A DNA stretch of 32,644 nt, from the NCBI GenBank assembly GCA_029210665.1, contig JARGFN010000009.1:1-32644 (forward strand). Direction: 5' to 3'. The stretch comes from Desulfobulbales bacterium (GTDB lineage: Bacteria; Desulfobacterota; Desulfobulbia; Desulfobulbales; JAGXFP01). The translations under genes were made by a program, and so were the position numbers. Shown piece after piece: positions 18,156 through 26,669 of the stretch. Each line of letters starts with the position of its first letter. The stretch's first letter is position 1. The notes under the pieces were generated by a model. It searched no databases, had not been told where the DNA came from, and saw only the letters and a program-made list of their open reading frames with translations.

Positions 18156-19559
18156 ATGGACGCAAAAGAACGAATGACGATTCCCCGGCAGAAGGTGCGG
18201 GAGCTTGCGCCGGAGGAACGGGTAACTAATTTCAGTGAGGTGGTTTCCGGCTTCGACGAAGAAACCGCGATTCGCGAGGCCGAGCGCTGCCTGCAATGCA
18301 AGAAGCCGAAATGCCGGCAAGGTTGTCCGATCCATAATGATATTCCGCGTTTTATCCGATTGTTACGCGAGGGCAGGATCGAAGAGGGGTACTGGGCCGA
18401 TCGGGAGACCAATTCCCTGCCGGCGATCTGTTCCCGGGTCTGTCCCCATGAGTTTCAGTGCGAGGGTTATTGTATCCGGGGCAAGAAGGGCGAGCCGGTC
18501 GCCATCGGCATGTTGGAGCGGTATCTGGTCGACTGGATGGTGGCCAACGGCAAGAATCTGGTCAAATCCTGCGCCATGCCCAAGGAGGAAAAGGTCGCCA
18601 TCGTCGGCTCCGGTCCGGCCGGGATGACCGTGGCCAATCTCATGGCCCACGCCGGCTATCGCTGTACGGTTTTCGAGAGTTTGCCGGTCTTGGGCGGCAT
18701 GCTCGGGGTCGGCATTCCCGCCTATCGCCTGCCGCGGACGATCATCGCCGCCGAATTCGATGCCCTGAAAAGCTGCGGGGTCGATGTGGTGACCAATGTG
18801 ACCATCGGCAGGGACAAGACCCTGGTCCAGCTGCGCGACGAGGGTTACGACGCAGTGTTTGTCGGGGTCGGCGCCCACTCCAGCCGGAAGCTTGGTGTCG
18901 ACGGCGAGGATCTGGAGGGGGTCGTTCACGGGGTCGATTATCTGCGGAAAATCAATCTAGGCGAGGAGATGAACCTCGGGCGCAATGTCGTGGTGGTCGG
19001 CGGCGGCAATGTGGCCATCGACTGTGCCCGAACCGCTCTGCGGACCGGTTCGGATAAGGTTTTTATCCTTTATCGCCGCGGCAGGGAGGAGATGCCGGCC
19101 TCCCTGGCCGAGATCCATCACCTCGAAGAAGAGGGGGTCAAGATCGAAACCCTGGCCGCGCCGGTCAGGATTCATGGCGACAACGGCAGGGTGGACCGTA
19201 TCGAGTGCATCCGGATGAAACTCGGCGAGTGTGACGCTTCCGGGCGCTGCCGACCGGTGCCGATCGAGGGTTCGAACTTCATGATCGAGGCCGACGCGAT
19301 CGTGCCGGCGATCAGCCAGTCCGTCAATCTTGGCGCGATCGACGGGGTAGAACTGAAACTGTCACGCTGGAACACCATTGCGGTCGATGAGCTGACCATG
19401 CAGACCTCGATTGCCTGGATCTTTGCCGGGGGCGATGCGGTGCTCGGGCCCGAGACGGCCGCCAAGGCGATTTACCAGGGCAAGGAGGCGGCCGAATCGA
19501 TGATCAGGATGTTCGCGGGCCGCGATCTTAAAGAGGGCCGGGAGGCGGAAACCTTTTGA
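18156..19559 (+). CDS. gltA: Glutamate synthase-type NADPH oxidoreductase (GltA/GltD-like small subunit)
   Basis: This 467-residue flavoprotein belongs to the glutamate synthase small subunit/NfnB/DPD family. Two N-terminal Cys sets, Cys45, 48, 53 and 57 (CLQCKKPKCRQGC) and Cys92, 96, 102 and 106 (CSRVCPHEFQCEGYC), bind the [4Fe-4S] clusters. The FAD site is IVGSGPAG (149-156), and a second Rossmann site VVVGGGNVAIDCARTA near 285 binds NADPH. It matches in length the stand-alone form annotated as NADPH-dependent glutamate synthase. The same family includes the NfnB subunit, normally paired with NfnA; no NfnA or large glutamate synthase subunit is adjacent, so the actual reaction is uncertain. 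The ATG at 18156 is 9 bases after AGGAGG (18141-18146). An in-frame TTG at 18135 lies upstream of that site and is rejected. Confidence 0.85.
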   Translation: MDAKERMTIPRQKVRELAPEERVTNFSEVVSGFDEETAIREAERCLQCKKPKCRQGCPIHNDIPRFIRLLREGRIEEGYWADRETNSLPAICSRVCPHEFQCEGYCIRGKKGEPVAIGMLERYLVDWMVANGKNLVKSCAMPKEEKVAIVGSGPAGMTVANLMAHAGYRCTVFESLPVLGGMLGVGIPAYRLPRTIIAAEFDALKSCGVDVVTNVTIGRDKTLVQLRDEGYDAVFVGVGAHSSRKLGVDGEDLEGVVHGVDYLRKINLGEEMNLGRNVVVVGGGNVAIDCARTALRTGSDKVFILYRRGREEMPASLAEIHHLEEEGVKIETLAAPVRIHGDNGRVDRIECIRMKLGECDASGRCRPVPIEGSNFMIEADAIVPAISQSVNLGAIDGVELKLSRWNTIAVDELTMQTSIAWIFAGGDAVLGPETAAKAIYQGKEAAESMIRMFAGRDLKEGREAETF

Positions 19560-19573
19560 GAAGCAAGGTTACC

Positions 19574-19657
19574 GAGCATCCTGGCTGCTCAACTCAGCTT
19601 TATACCCATAGGGCATAAGTTTCGTACGAGCAGCCAGGCTGCTCAACTCAGCTTTAT
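19574..19657. repeat. Two 30-bp direct repeats with hairpins at the gltA/amidase junction
   Basis: 19574-19603 and 19628-19657 match at 28 of 30 positions, 54 bases apart. The second holds a perfect hairpin GAGCAGCC-A-GGCTGCTC (19628-19644); the first holds a weaker version. The second copy runs over the amidase stop codon (19654-19656). Sitting between convergent genes, the pair may act as a two-way terminator, though neither side has a T run. Confidence 0.6.
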
Positions 19658-21441
19658 CTGAAATCGAGGGAGGCCAGGTTCAGTTCATTGACATAGCTTG
19701 AAATCCCGCCGGCCATCTGCTCGGTTATGCTGGTGATGTAGTCGGGCGATTGGAGCCAGCGTGCTTCGGTATGGTTGCTGATAAAGGCGACTTCGGTGAG
19801 GATCGCCGGCATCTGGGCCCCGACCAAAACGATGAACGGGGCCTGTTTCACTCCCAGGTTCCGGATCGGATATCGGGGGAGGAGGCCGTTGGCCATATTG
19901 TCCTGGACGTATTCCGCCAGCTTGATTGATTCGCTTTTTTTGCTGTTCTGGATTAGGTCGAGGAGAATGTTCTGCAGGTCGCTGATCCGGCTGGTCGAGG
20001 TGGCGTTCTCCCTGGCGGCCAGTTCCATGGCGTTCTGGTTGCGGGCCAGATCGAGGATGTAGGTCTCGACGCCCCTGGCCTTTGGGTTGGGGGAAGCGTT
20101 GACATGGATTGAGATAAAAAGATCGGCCTCCTTGCTGTTGGCGATGGCGGTCCGCTCTTCGAGGGGGACGAAAACGTCGCGATCCCTGGTCAGAATCACC
20201 TCGCACCCCAGCTTTTTTTCTAATTTGGGTGCGAGCTGGAGGGCTATGCCCAAGACGATGTCTTTTTCCAGCAGACCGTTTTTGCCGACGGCGCCCGGGT
20301 CCTTGCCGCCATGGCCGGGGTCAAGGACAATTCTTTTGATGCCGAGACCGAGTTGCCGGGCCAGGGTCGGCGGGTAACCGGATCCGGCTGATTCGTTGTC
20401 GTTTGCCGCTATTTTGGCGCTGGCCAGCAGCGGCGCCGCCTGGGCCGGCGCGCCCGGGTCTCCGGCTTGCTTGGGCTGGCCCTTGAGATCGATTACGATC
20501 CGGAAAGGGTCCTGCAGACTGAAGATTTTATAATCGGACAGGCTCTGGGTGTCGAGGACCACCCGGGTTGTATCGGGCAGGTGCTGGCCGCTCCTTACCC
20601 TCTTGAGCAGTCCGTCGTTGATCGGGATCGGCGCTTGCAGTTGCGGGGCGATTCGGCAGTTTTCAAGATCGACGTAGAGCCGCCGGGGATTATCTCCGCT
20701 TTTTTTAAGAAGATTTTCCCGGTATTTGACCGGGGTGGTGGTTTCAATAACCACCCGGGTATAGTTGTCGTTTGACCAGTATCGCAAGGGCTTGAGTTCG
20801 GCTGTTTGTCCGCCACCCATGCCGCCGGTCCGGCCGGCAGGTTCGATCAGGTTCTTTTTGACATCGGTCAGCAGAACCGGCGGGGCCGGTCTGCTCTCGG
20901 CGGGAAGCTTTTTTAATGCGGCGGCGGCGGCCGGAACCCTGTCGCCGGCGGGATAGATCCTTAACAGCCTTCTCAGATATCTCCCCCCCTTTTCCGGGTT
21001 TTGCCCTTCATTGAAATGGATATCGGCAATGGCCAGCAGCGCATCATCGCCGAGGCTGCTTTTCGGGTAGAGGGAAACGAGGTCCTCGTAGTAGGCGATC
21101 GCTTCACTTAAATCCACGGAATTATTGAAAAGGCCGTACATCTCGCGATAGAGACGGGCCATCATGAAAAGGGAGGAGGGGGCCAGGTGGTGGGAGCGGT
21201 CGGTCTGGTAGATATCCCGGAACCTTTTGACCGCCGCCAGCCAGTTTCGCCTCTCGCCGGCCAGGGATGCGTCGGTTTTTACCTGCTGGCTGTACTCCTT
21301 GGCCTGGGCATATCGTTCGGCCGGCTTGTCTTTGGCGGCGACCAGACCCGACAGCGACGTCACCGACAGGGCGAGCGCAATTAAAGCGGCCAGAAAGATT
21401 GCCGGCGGGTGTCTCTTGATTTTACTGGAAAAACTCATCAT
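19654..21441 (-). CDS. N-acetylmuramoyl-L-alanine amidase with TPR-like and AMIN domains
   Basis: This is a periplasmic zinc amidase that cuts peptide stems from peptidoglycan, as in daughter-cell separation. From the chosen ATG it has 595 residues. A signal peptide covers about 1-36 (KIKRH, then a hydrophobic stretch ending GLVAA). A helical TPR-like region follows (about 40-175, with AIAYYEDLVSLYPKSSLGDDA). An AMIN domain comes next (about 215-330, ending FRIVIDLKG). The Amidase_3 domain has zinc and catalytic residues in DPGHGG, LLEKD, SIHVNAS and ILTEVAF. AmiC-type proteins usually lack the TPR part. An in-frame TTG at 21495 overlaps the mutS stop (TTGA) and could be the start, but would put 34 residues before the hydrophobic core, so I prefer 21441. 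It is the last gene of the mutS group. Confidence 0.85.
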   Translation of the reverse strand: MMSFSSKIKRHPPAIFLAALIALALSVTSLSGLVAAKDKPAERYAQAKEYSQQVKTDASLAGERRNWLAAVKRFRDIYQTDRSHHLAPSSLFMMARLYREMYGLFNNSVDLSEAIAYYEDLVSLYPKSSLGDDALLAIADIHFNEGQNPEKGGRYLRRLLRIYPAGDRVPAAAAALKKLPAESRPAPPVLLTDVKKNLIEPAGRTGGMGGGQTAELKPLRYWSNDNYTRVVIETTTPVKYRENLLKKSGDNPRRLYVDLENCRIAPQLQAPIPINDGLLKRVRSGQHLPDTTRVVLDTQSLSDYKIFSLQDPFRIVIDLKGQPKQAGDPGAPAQAAPLLASAKIAANDNESAGSGYPPTLARQLGLGIKRIVLDPGHGGKDPGAVGKNGLLEKDIVLGIALQLAPKLEKKLGCEVILTRDRDVFVPLEERTAIANSKEADLFISIHVNASPNPKARGVETYILDLARNQNAMELAARENATSTSRISDLQNILLDLIQNSKKSESIKLAEYVQDNMANGLLPRYPIRNLGVKQAPFIVLVGAQMPAILTEVAFISNHTEARWLQSPDYITSITEQMAGGISSYVNELNLASLDFR

Positions 21442-21491
21442 TAAATGTACCGTAACCGATCGCTTGCCCGTCTTACAGCCGGTATAGCCGA

Positions 21492-24197
21492 TCAAGTCTT
21501 TTCGTTCAACTCTTTTAACTCATAAAGGGCGGCCAGGGCGTCGAGGGGAGTCAGGCGGTCCGGCTGCAATTCGTCGATCCGGCGTTGGACCGGATGGGGT
21601 TTCGGGCTGAACAATCCGAGCTGGCTGGGTTGGGCCGGCTCGGCCGACCGTTTCCCGGCGATGCGCGGATCGCCATGCTGGTTGAACTCCCCTTTTTCTA
21701 TATTATGGAGAATCTCCTTGGCTCTTGCAACCACCTGGGGAGGCACCCCGGCCAGGGCCGCCACCTGGATCCCGTAGCTGCGGTTGGTGCCGCCCGGCAT
21801 CAGTTTATGGAGAAAGACGATGGTGTCGTTCCATTCCCGGACGGCGATATGGAGATTTTTGATCCGCGTATTGGTCTTGGCCAGATCGGTCAGTTCATGG
21901 TAATGGGTGGCGAAGATGGTCTTGACCCCCTTGCCGTTCTTGTTGACCAGATCCTCGGTAACCGCCCAGGCGATGGAAAGGCCGTCGAAGGTGCTGGTGC
22001 CGCGGCCGATCTCGTCCAGAATCACCAGGCTGCGTTCGGTGGCGTTGTTGAGGATATTGGCGGTCTCGTTCATTTCGACCATGAAGGTCGATTGGGCCTT
22101 GCGCAGGTCGTCCATGGCCCCGACCCGGGTGAAGATCCGGTCGACCACGCCGATCCGCGCCTCGGCGGCCGGGACCATGCCGCCCATCTGGGCCATCAGG
22201 ACGATCAGGGCGGTCTGCCGGAGGACCGTGGATTTGCCGGCCATGTTCGGGCCGGTGATGATCAGGACCTCGTTGTCGGTCTGGTCGAGTCTGATGTCGT
22301 TCGGCACGAAACGGCCGGCCGGTAAAGTTTGTTCGATGACGGGATGGCGTCCTTCGATGATCTCGATGCGGTCGGAGTCATCGACCGTAGGCCGGACATA
22401 ATGATGACGGCGGGCCACCTCGGCGAGACCGCAGAAAAAATCGAGTTCCGCCACGAATGAAGCGGCCCGAAGAATTCTGGAGCTTTGCCCGGCAACCTCG
22501 GCCCTGATTTCGCTGAACAGACGGTATTCGAGATCGAGGCGTTTATCCTGGGCGGTGAGCACCTTTTCCTCGAAATCCTTAAGTTCCGGGGTGACAAAGC
22601 GTTCGGCGTTGGCCAGGGTCTGTTTGCGGATGTAGTAGTCCGGCACCTCGGCCTGCCTGGCCCTGCTTACTTCTAGATAATAGCCGAATACCTTGTTAAA
22701 GCCGATTTTCAGGTTGGCGATTCCGGTCTTTGCCCTTTCCCGGCTTTCCAGGGCCAGAATAAGCTCCTTGCCCCTGGTCAGGATGGTGATCAGCTCGTCG
22801 AGTTCACCGTTGTAGCCTTCCTTGATCAACCCCCCTTCCCGCAGGGTGATCGGCGCGTCTTCCCTGATCCCCTTGGCAAGCAGGGCCCGGATATCGGACA
22901 ATTCATCGAGTCCGGCGCATTTTTCCGGGATGATTCCGGCGCGGCCGGCGGTTTTTTTCAAGGCGGGCAGCTGGTCCAAGGAGTATTTGAGGGCGTTCAG
23001 GTCGCGGCCGTTGCCGCTGCCCAGGACGATCCTGCTGTTCAAGCGTTCCAGATCGTAGACCTTTTCCAGCAGTTCACGCAACTCTTTGCAGTAGCCGTGA
23101 TGGCGGACCAGTTGTTCGATGGTGTCGAGACGGCGGTTGATGGTATCGATATCTCGCAGGGGGAAAAGCAGGTTGCGTCTCAACAGTCGTGCCCCCATCG
23201 GGGTGCGGGTCCGGTCCAGGCAGTGGAGCAATGATCCGTCCCGATTGGCGCCGATCAGGGTCTGGGTCAGTTCCAGATTGCGGCGGGACGAGTCGTCGAT
23301 CCTCAGGACATCGTCGGTGAAGAGCGGCGCCAGCCGATCGATATGATCGAGGCCGGATTTCTGGGTTTCGATGAGATACTGGAGCAGGCCACCCGCCGCG
23401 GTCAGCCCGGCGGTCATCTGGTCGCAGCCGAAGCCGGCCAGATTGGCGGTGTGGAAATGTTCGAGCAATATTTCCCGGCAGGTCTCGATCTGGAAAAAGC
23501 CTTCCGGCCGCCCGGTTATGCAGATGGAGGGGAGCAGGTCCAGGCTGTCGAACAGTTCGGCCCGGATGTTCGGTTCGATCAAGAGTTCGGCGGGCATCAT
23601 CCGATTGAGTTCGTCGAGCAATTCCTCGCGCGCTTCCCGCTCCGTGACGAGAAATTCGCCGGTCGACAGATCCAGAAAGCTTGCCCCCCAGACCTTGCGG
23701 ACCCGGCAGACGGCGGCCAGATAGTGATTGCACTTGTCGTCCAGAACCTGTTCCTCGGTGACCAGACCGGGGGTGACCACCCGCACCACCTCCCGTTTGA
23801 CCACGCCGCTGGCCAGCTTCGGGTCTTCGACCTGTTCGCAGACCGCCACCCGGTGGCCGGCCTTGACCAGTTTGGCGAGATACGAGGCGGCGGCGTGGTA
23901 AGGGATGCCGCACAGGGGGATCCGCTCTTCCTCCTTGTCCTTGTTGTTCCGGGAGGTCAGGGTGATGCCGAGCACCTTCGAAGCGATTCTGGCGTCATCG
24001 AAAAACATCTCGTAGAAGTCGCCCAACCGGTAGAAAAGGATGGCGTCCCGGTGCTCTTCCTTGATGGCCAGATACTGCTTGAGCATCGGGGTTATTTTTT
24101 TCGGGGCGTCGTTCATGGTTGGCAAGTCATCGCGCCGGGCCGGGCTGATGCGCATCCCGGCGTCGGCGGCCATCAAATTGTGATCGCTTCTCTTCAT
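21492..24197 (-). CDS. mutS: DNA mismatch repair ATPase MutS
   Basis: MutS recognises mismatches and starts methyl-independent or methyl-directed repair with MutL. The 901-residue protein has the mismatch-reading motif in LFYRLGDFYEMFFDDA. Connector, lever and clamp domains follow, then the ATPase Walker A TGPNMAGKST, Walker B region VILDEIGRGTSTFDG and the ATHYHEL motif. The C-terminal tail (DRLTPLDALAALYELKEL) is the tetramer/MutL-linked end. GGAGG lies 4 bases before the ATG at 24197, which overlaps the phosphoesterase stop (TGATG). This gives 27 extra residues before MNDAPKKITPMLKQYL. An ATG at 24116 would start at the conserved domain but has no ribosome site. No mutL is present in the window. 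Confidence 0.96.
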   Translation of the reverse strand: MKRSDHNLMAADAGMRISPARRDDLPTMNDAPKKITPMLKQYLAIKEEHRDAILFYRLGDFYEMFFDDARIASKVLGITLTSRNNKDKEEERIPLCGIPYHAAASYLAKLVKAGHRVAVCEQVEDPKLASGVVKREVVRVVTPGLVTEEQVLDDKCNHYLAAVCRVRKVWGASFLDLSTGEFLVTEREAREELLDELNRMMPAELLIEPNIRAELFDSLDLLPSICITGRPEGFFQIETCREILLEHFHTANLAGFGCDQMTAGLTAAGGLLQYLIETQKSGLDHIDRLAPLFTDDVLRIDDSSRRNLELTQTLIGANRDGSLLHCLDRTRTPMGARLLRRNLLFPLRDIDTINRRLDTIEQLVRHHGYCKELRELLEKVYDLERLNSRIVLGSGNGRDLNALKYSLDQLPALKKTAGRAGIIPEKCAGLDELSDIRALLAKGIREDAPITLREGGLIKEGYNGELDELITILTRGKELILALESRERAKTGIANLKIGFNKVFGYYLEVSRARQAEVPDYYIRKQTLANAERFVTPELKDFEEKVLTAQDKRLDLEYRLFSEIRAEVAGQSSRILRAASFVAELDFFCGLAEVARRHHYVRPTVDDSDRIEIIEGRHPVIEQTLPAGRFVPNDIRLDQTDNEVLIITGPNMAGKSTVLRQTALIVLMAQMGGMVPAAEARIGVVDRIFTRVGAMDDLRKAQSTFMVEMNETANILNNATERSLVILDEIGRGTSTFDGLSIAWAVTEDLVNKNGKGVKTIFATHYHELTDLAKTNTRIKNLHIAVREWNDTIVFLHKLMPGGTNRSYGIQVAALAGVPPQVVARAKEILHNIEKGEFNQHGDPRIAGKRSAEPAQPSQLGLFSPKPHPVQRRIDELQPDRLTPLDALAALYELKELNEKT

Positions 24198-24697
24198 CAA
24201 ACCTCCGGAACCGGCATGATCCGGCCGTGCAGCCGGTCGTCGATTTCGAGAATCGCGTAGGTGCCGGGGGTTCCGAAGCGGCCGGTCGATCTGAAACTGC
24301 CGGGGTTGATCAAGAGAATATGGCCGACCCGGTGGCAGACGGCCTGATGGGTATGTCCGTAGACAATGCAGTCGGCCTCGGCGAATTGGCTGAACAGCCG
24401 ATCCTCAAGACCATGGCAGCCGAAGTGGTGGCCATGGGTAAGGATTATTTTAAAGCCGTTGATCGTGATCTCACGCAAGGACGGCAACCGGTCCCGTGCT
24501 GATTTGTCGCACATGTTGCCGTGGACGCCGTGCAGTTCCCTGCCTCGGAAAACATCGAAAACGGCGGCGGCGGTCAGGTCGCCGGCATGGAAAATTATCG
24601 AAATATCCGAAAAACACGCTTCCACTTCTTTCGTGAAGCGCTCCGACGGCCGGTCGAGATGGGTGTCGGAGAGAATGCCGATCCTGGTTAGTGCCAT
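24197..24697 (-). CDS. YfcE/MJ0936-type metallophosphoesterase
   Basis: This 166-residue calcineurin-like phosphoesterase of the small YfcE/MJ0936 group has all metal-binding motifs: SDTH (10-13), GDLT near 40, HGNMCD near 59, THGHHFG near 86-92 and GHTHQ near 113-117. Family members are Mn/Ni-dependent phosphodiesterases with unclear natural substrates. Its TGA overlaps the mutS ATG, so the two are coupled, though no functional link is known. The ATG at 24697 opens directly on the first strand (TRIGILSD). Its leader contains repeat A copy 3, starting 24 bases upstream. Confidence 0.9.
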   Translation of the reverse strand: MALTRIGILSDTHLDRPSERFTKEVEACFSDISIIFHAGDLTAAAVFDVFRGRELHGVHGNMCDKSARDRLPSLREITINGFKIILTHGHHFGCHGLEDRLFSQFAEADCIVYGHTHQAVCHRVGHILLINPGSFRSTGRFGTPGTYAILEIDDRLHGRIMPVPEV

Positions 24698-24720
24698 TAG
24701 ATGTTTTCACGGTTAAAGAT

Positions 24721-24854
24721 GATGGCGTCGCAAAAAGTCCGATCTTCTGCGTCGTGGCGCATTTTTGCTCCTTGCACCCCAAGGGCACTTCCGGCGGGGC
24801 GCATATCGAAGTTTTTGCTTAGCCATCGCATTTTTGACTTTTTGCGAATTCATC
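24721..24854. repeat. Repeat family A, copy 3 (134 bp, best outer ends)
   Basis: The ends GATGGCGTCGCAAAAAGTC (24721-24739) and GACTTTTTGCGAATTCATC (24836-24854) are inverses at 16 of 19 positions. The inner arms 24730-24743 and 24805-24818 pair at 12 of 14. The stretch GGGCACTTCC...ATATCG.AGTTTTTGC(C/T)TAG(C/T)CAT is shared with copy 2. The rest of the gap (24855-24958) is AT-rich with a small GATTCGACGAATC palindrome (24932-24944) and no gene. Confidence 0.7.
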
Positions 24855-24958
24855 AAAGATGGAAATTGCTTTTCCTGAAAAAGTAACCTAAAAAGCGAAA
24901 AAAAACAATGGCGGCAATGGTTTAGCGCGGAGATTCGACGAATCAACAGGGGCTCCTG

Positions 24959-25255
24959 CTACAGTAACGGGGCGAGGATCCTCCGCACCTCATCCGGCTC
25001 GATGCCGGTGAGAGCGATCCTCTTGCGGCGGCTCTGATGGCCGCTTTGCAGGGTGACCGCCGATTTGGCGAGGCCGAGAATCTTGGCGATAAAAGTGGTT
25101 ACCTGCGTGTTGGCCTTGCCGTCCACCGGCGGGGCGGTGATCATGAGCTTGATCGCGCCGTCGTGCAGACCGGCCACCTTGGTCCGGGAAGATTTCGGTT
25201 GCACGTAAAGATCGAGGATCAGCCGGTTCTTTTCGGTGGTTGTCAGGTATGGCAT
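24959..25255 (-). CDS. DUF167 (YggU-family) protein
   Basis: This 98-residue protein has the DUF167/UPF0235 pattern: LILDLYVQPKSSRTKVAGLH, then the most conserved stretch APPVDGKANTQVTTFIAKIL (about 41-60), then VTLQSGHQSRRKRIAL. The family fold is known but the function is not. It follows divIVA after 80 bases on the same strand. The yggT-divIVA-DUF167 order is a recurrent cluster near cell-division genes. The ATG at 25255 has no obvious ribosome site. Confidence 0.88.
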   Translation of the reverse strand: MPYLTTTEKNRLILDLYVQPKSSRTKVAGLHDGAIKLMITAPPVDGKANTQVTTFIAKILGLAKSAVTLQSGHQSRRKRIALTGIEPDEVRRILAPLL

Positions 25256-25335
25256 GGGTTCAAGGGCGGGTCATGCGCAGCGGCCGACGATAACACAGCG
25301 GATTCGGCACCCCGCGATCGGTTACAAACCGGGGC

Positions 25336-26220
25336 TCAGTCGGCCTTGTCTTCATCGCTTATCGAGATCGAAGGCTCCAGGTCATCGAGGGGGTCATCCA
25401 GAGAGAAAAGCATCTCCTCCTCATCCGGCTCTTTTGCGGGAAAGGCCGGGGCCGGGTCCTCCGCGGTGGTTTCCAGGGGCTTGATATCGTTAATATCCAG
25501 GGTTGCCGGTTCGTCATCCTGCGGGGTCCCGGGGTGATCGGGCAGGTCGATCTTTTCGTAAAGATCCTCGAGATCGTCATCGTCCAGGTCGGCGTCGGGA
25601 GAAGCGGGTTCTTCCCCGGAAAAGGCGGGGGGAGCTTCCTCGTCAATCGGCAGAGGCTCAAGGGCGTTCAGCCCGGTCGGCACCGATTGGTCGATGTGCT
25701 CCAGATAGTTGTTCAGCAGCTGGCGCAGGTCGGCCAGAATCCGGTCCTTGATCTCGATCAGCCGGTTTATGTTGGCGGTCAGTTCCCGATGTTCCCGTTT
25801 CGAGTTTTCCAGGATCCGTTGGGCCTCGCTTTCGGCATTTTCTTTAAGCTCGCTTGCTTCCCGGCGGGATGTTTCGAGTATTTCATCGACTTCCCGTTGC
25901 ACCCTTTCTTCCAGTTCTCCGGCGGTTTCCCTGGCGGTTGTGACGATTTCATCCGCCTCCCGGCGGCTCTTGGCCTGCATCTCGTCGCTGATCCTCTGGG
26001 CCGCCAGAATGGCGCTTTGAAAGGCCTGTTCCTTGTTCCGGTAGTTGGCCAGCTCCTTTTCCATGGTTGCGATTTTGTCGAGAAGCTGCTTGTTCTCCAG
26101 GGTCACGACCAGGAATTCTTCCGCGATTTTCTCCAGGAATTTATCGACCTCGTCCATGTCGAATCCGCGCATGCGGGTATGGAATTGCTTGGCTTGAATA
26201 TCTTGCGGGCTAATCGTCAT
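25336..26220 (-). CDS. divIVA: DivIVA-domain protein with long acidic tail
   Basis: DivIVA proteins form coiled-coil scaffolds at curved membranes and division sites. The N-terminal domain is clear: TISPQDIQAKQFHTRMRGFD, then MDEVDKFLEKIAEEF (1-37). A long coiled coil rich in Glu, Arg, Lys and Ala runs to about 175 (for example READEIVTTARETAGELEER), ending with LRQLLNNYLEHIDQ. The remaining roughly 110 residues are very acidic and rich in Pro, with Asp and Glu runs (DADLDDDDLEDLYEKIDL), and look disordered. The total of 294 residues is longer than many DivIVA proteins (about 160-230) because of this tail. It lies 39 bases after yggT and is probably co-transcribed with it. Confidence 0.88.
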   Translation of the reverse strand: MTISPQDIQAKQFHTRMRGFDMDEVDKFLEKIAEEFLVVTLENKQLLDKIATMEKELANYRNKEQAFQSAILAAQRISDEMQAKSRREADEIVTTARETAGELEERVQREVDEILETSRREASELKENAESEAQRILENSKREHRELTANINRLIEIKDRILADLRQLLNNYLEHIDQSVPTGLNALEPLPIDEEAPPAFSGEEPASPDADLDDDDLEDLYEKIDLPDHPGTPQDDEPATLDINDIKPLETTAEDPAPAFPAKEPDEEEMLFSLDDPLDDLEPSISISDEDKAD

Positions 26221-26259
26221 GTGCGTTCTGCTCCTGTTTGTAATGGCGGCGACATGGGG

Positions 26260-26559
26260 TTATCCGATAGAGTGGGCGAACTGCTGCAGGGTGGGCACGA
26301 TAAAGCTTCGCAGGAACATGATGGCGATGATCAGGATCATCGGCGAAAAATCGATGCCGCCGCCGATCAGCGGGACCACTCTTCTGATTCGGCTCAGCAG
26401 GGGCTCGGTAACCTCGTAGACAAAGCGGACAATGGGGTTATAGGGATCGGCGTTGACCCATGAGATGACGGCCCGGCCGATTACGATCCAGATATAGGCG
26501 CTTAGCACCAGATCGAACAGGGTGGCCAGGGCGCTTAGAAAATTGCTGATCACGAACAT
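26260..26559 (-). CDS. YggT-family membrane protein
   Basis: This 99-residue protein has two membrane segments: residues 5-32 (NFLSALATLFDLVLSAYIWIVIGRAVISW) and about 66-88 (IGGGIDFSPMILIIAIMFLRSFIV). The loop NADPYNPIVRFVYEVTEPLL carries the conserved NPIV..VY..TEP pattern of the YggT family. Relatives are linked to osmotic tolerance and to division-site or chloroplast nucleoid organisation. Its place ahead of divIVA is the usual one. GAGAGG lies 12 bases before the ATG, somewhat far. Confidence 0.88.
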   Translation of the reverse strand: MFVISNFLSALATLFDLVLSAYIWIVIGRAVISWVNADPYNPIVRFVYEVTEPLLSRIRRVVPLIGGGIDFSPMILIIAIMFLRSFIVPTLQQFAHSIG

Positions 26560-26617
26560 GGGGATGAAAGCCTCTCGACTTTTTGTGAGCTGGTCATTAT
26601 TTAAGTAATCCTTTTAA

Positions 26618-26645
26618 ATATTAATCCGCCCTATTAAAAAAACAA
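26618..26645 (-). promoter_or_regulatory. Possible promoter for yggT-divIVA-DUF167
   Basis: On the minus strand TTGTTT (26645-26640), a 16-base spacer and TAATAT (26623-26618) lie about 60 bases before yggT in a markedly AT-rich gap after metG. The -35 box is weak (3 of 6), so this is tentative. Confidence 0.3.
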
Positions 26646-26669
26646 TATTCCATGCAATAAAACATTTTT

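Noticed and set aside
21442-21495. TTG at 21495 as the amidase start
   Set aside because: It overlaps the mutS stop in a TTGA, which is possible, but it would place 34 residues before the signal-peptide core; the ATG at 21441 fits export better.
24701-24946. Short open frames on both strands between the DUF167 and phosphoesterase genes
   Set aside because: They cover repeat A copy 3 and have no ribosome site or protein-like composition.
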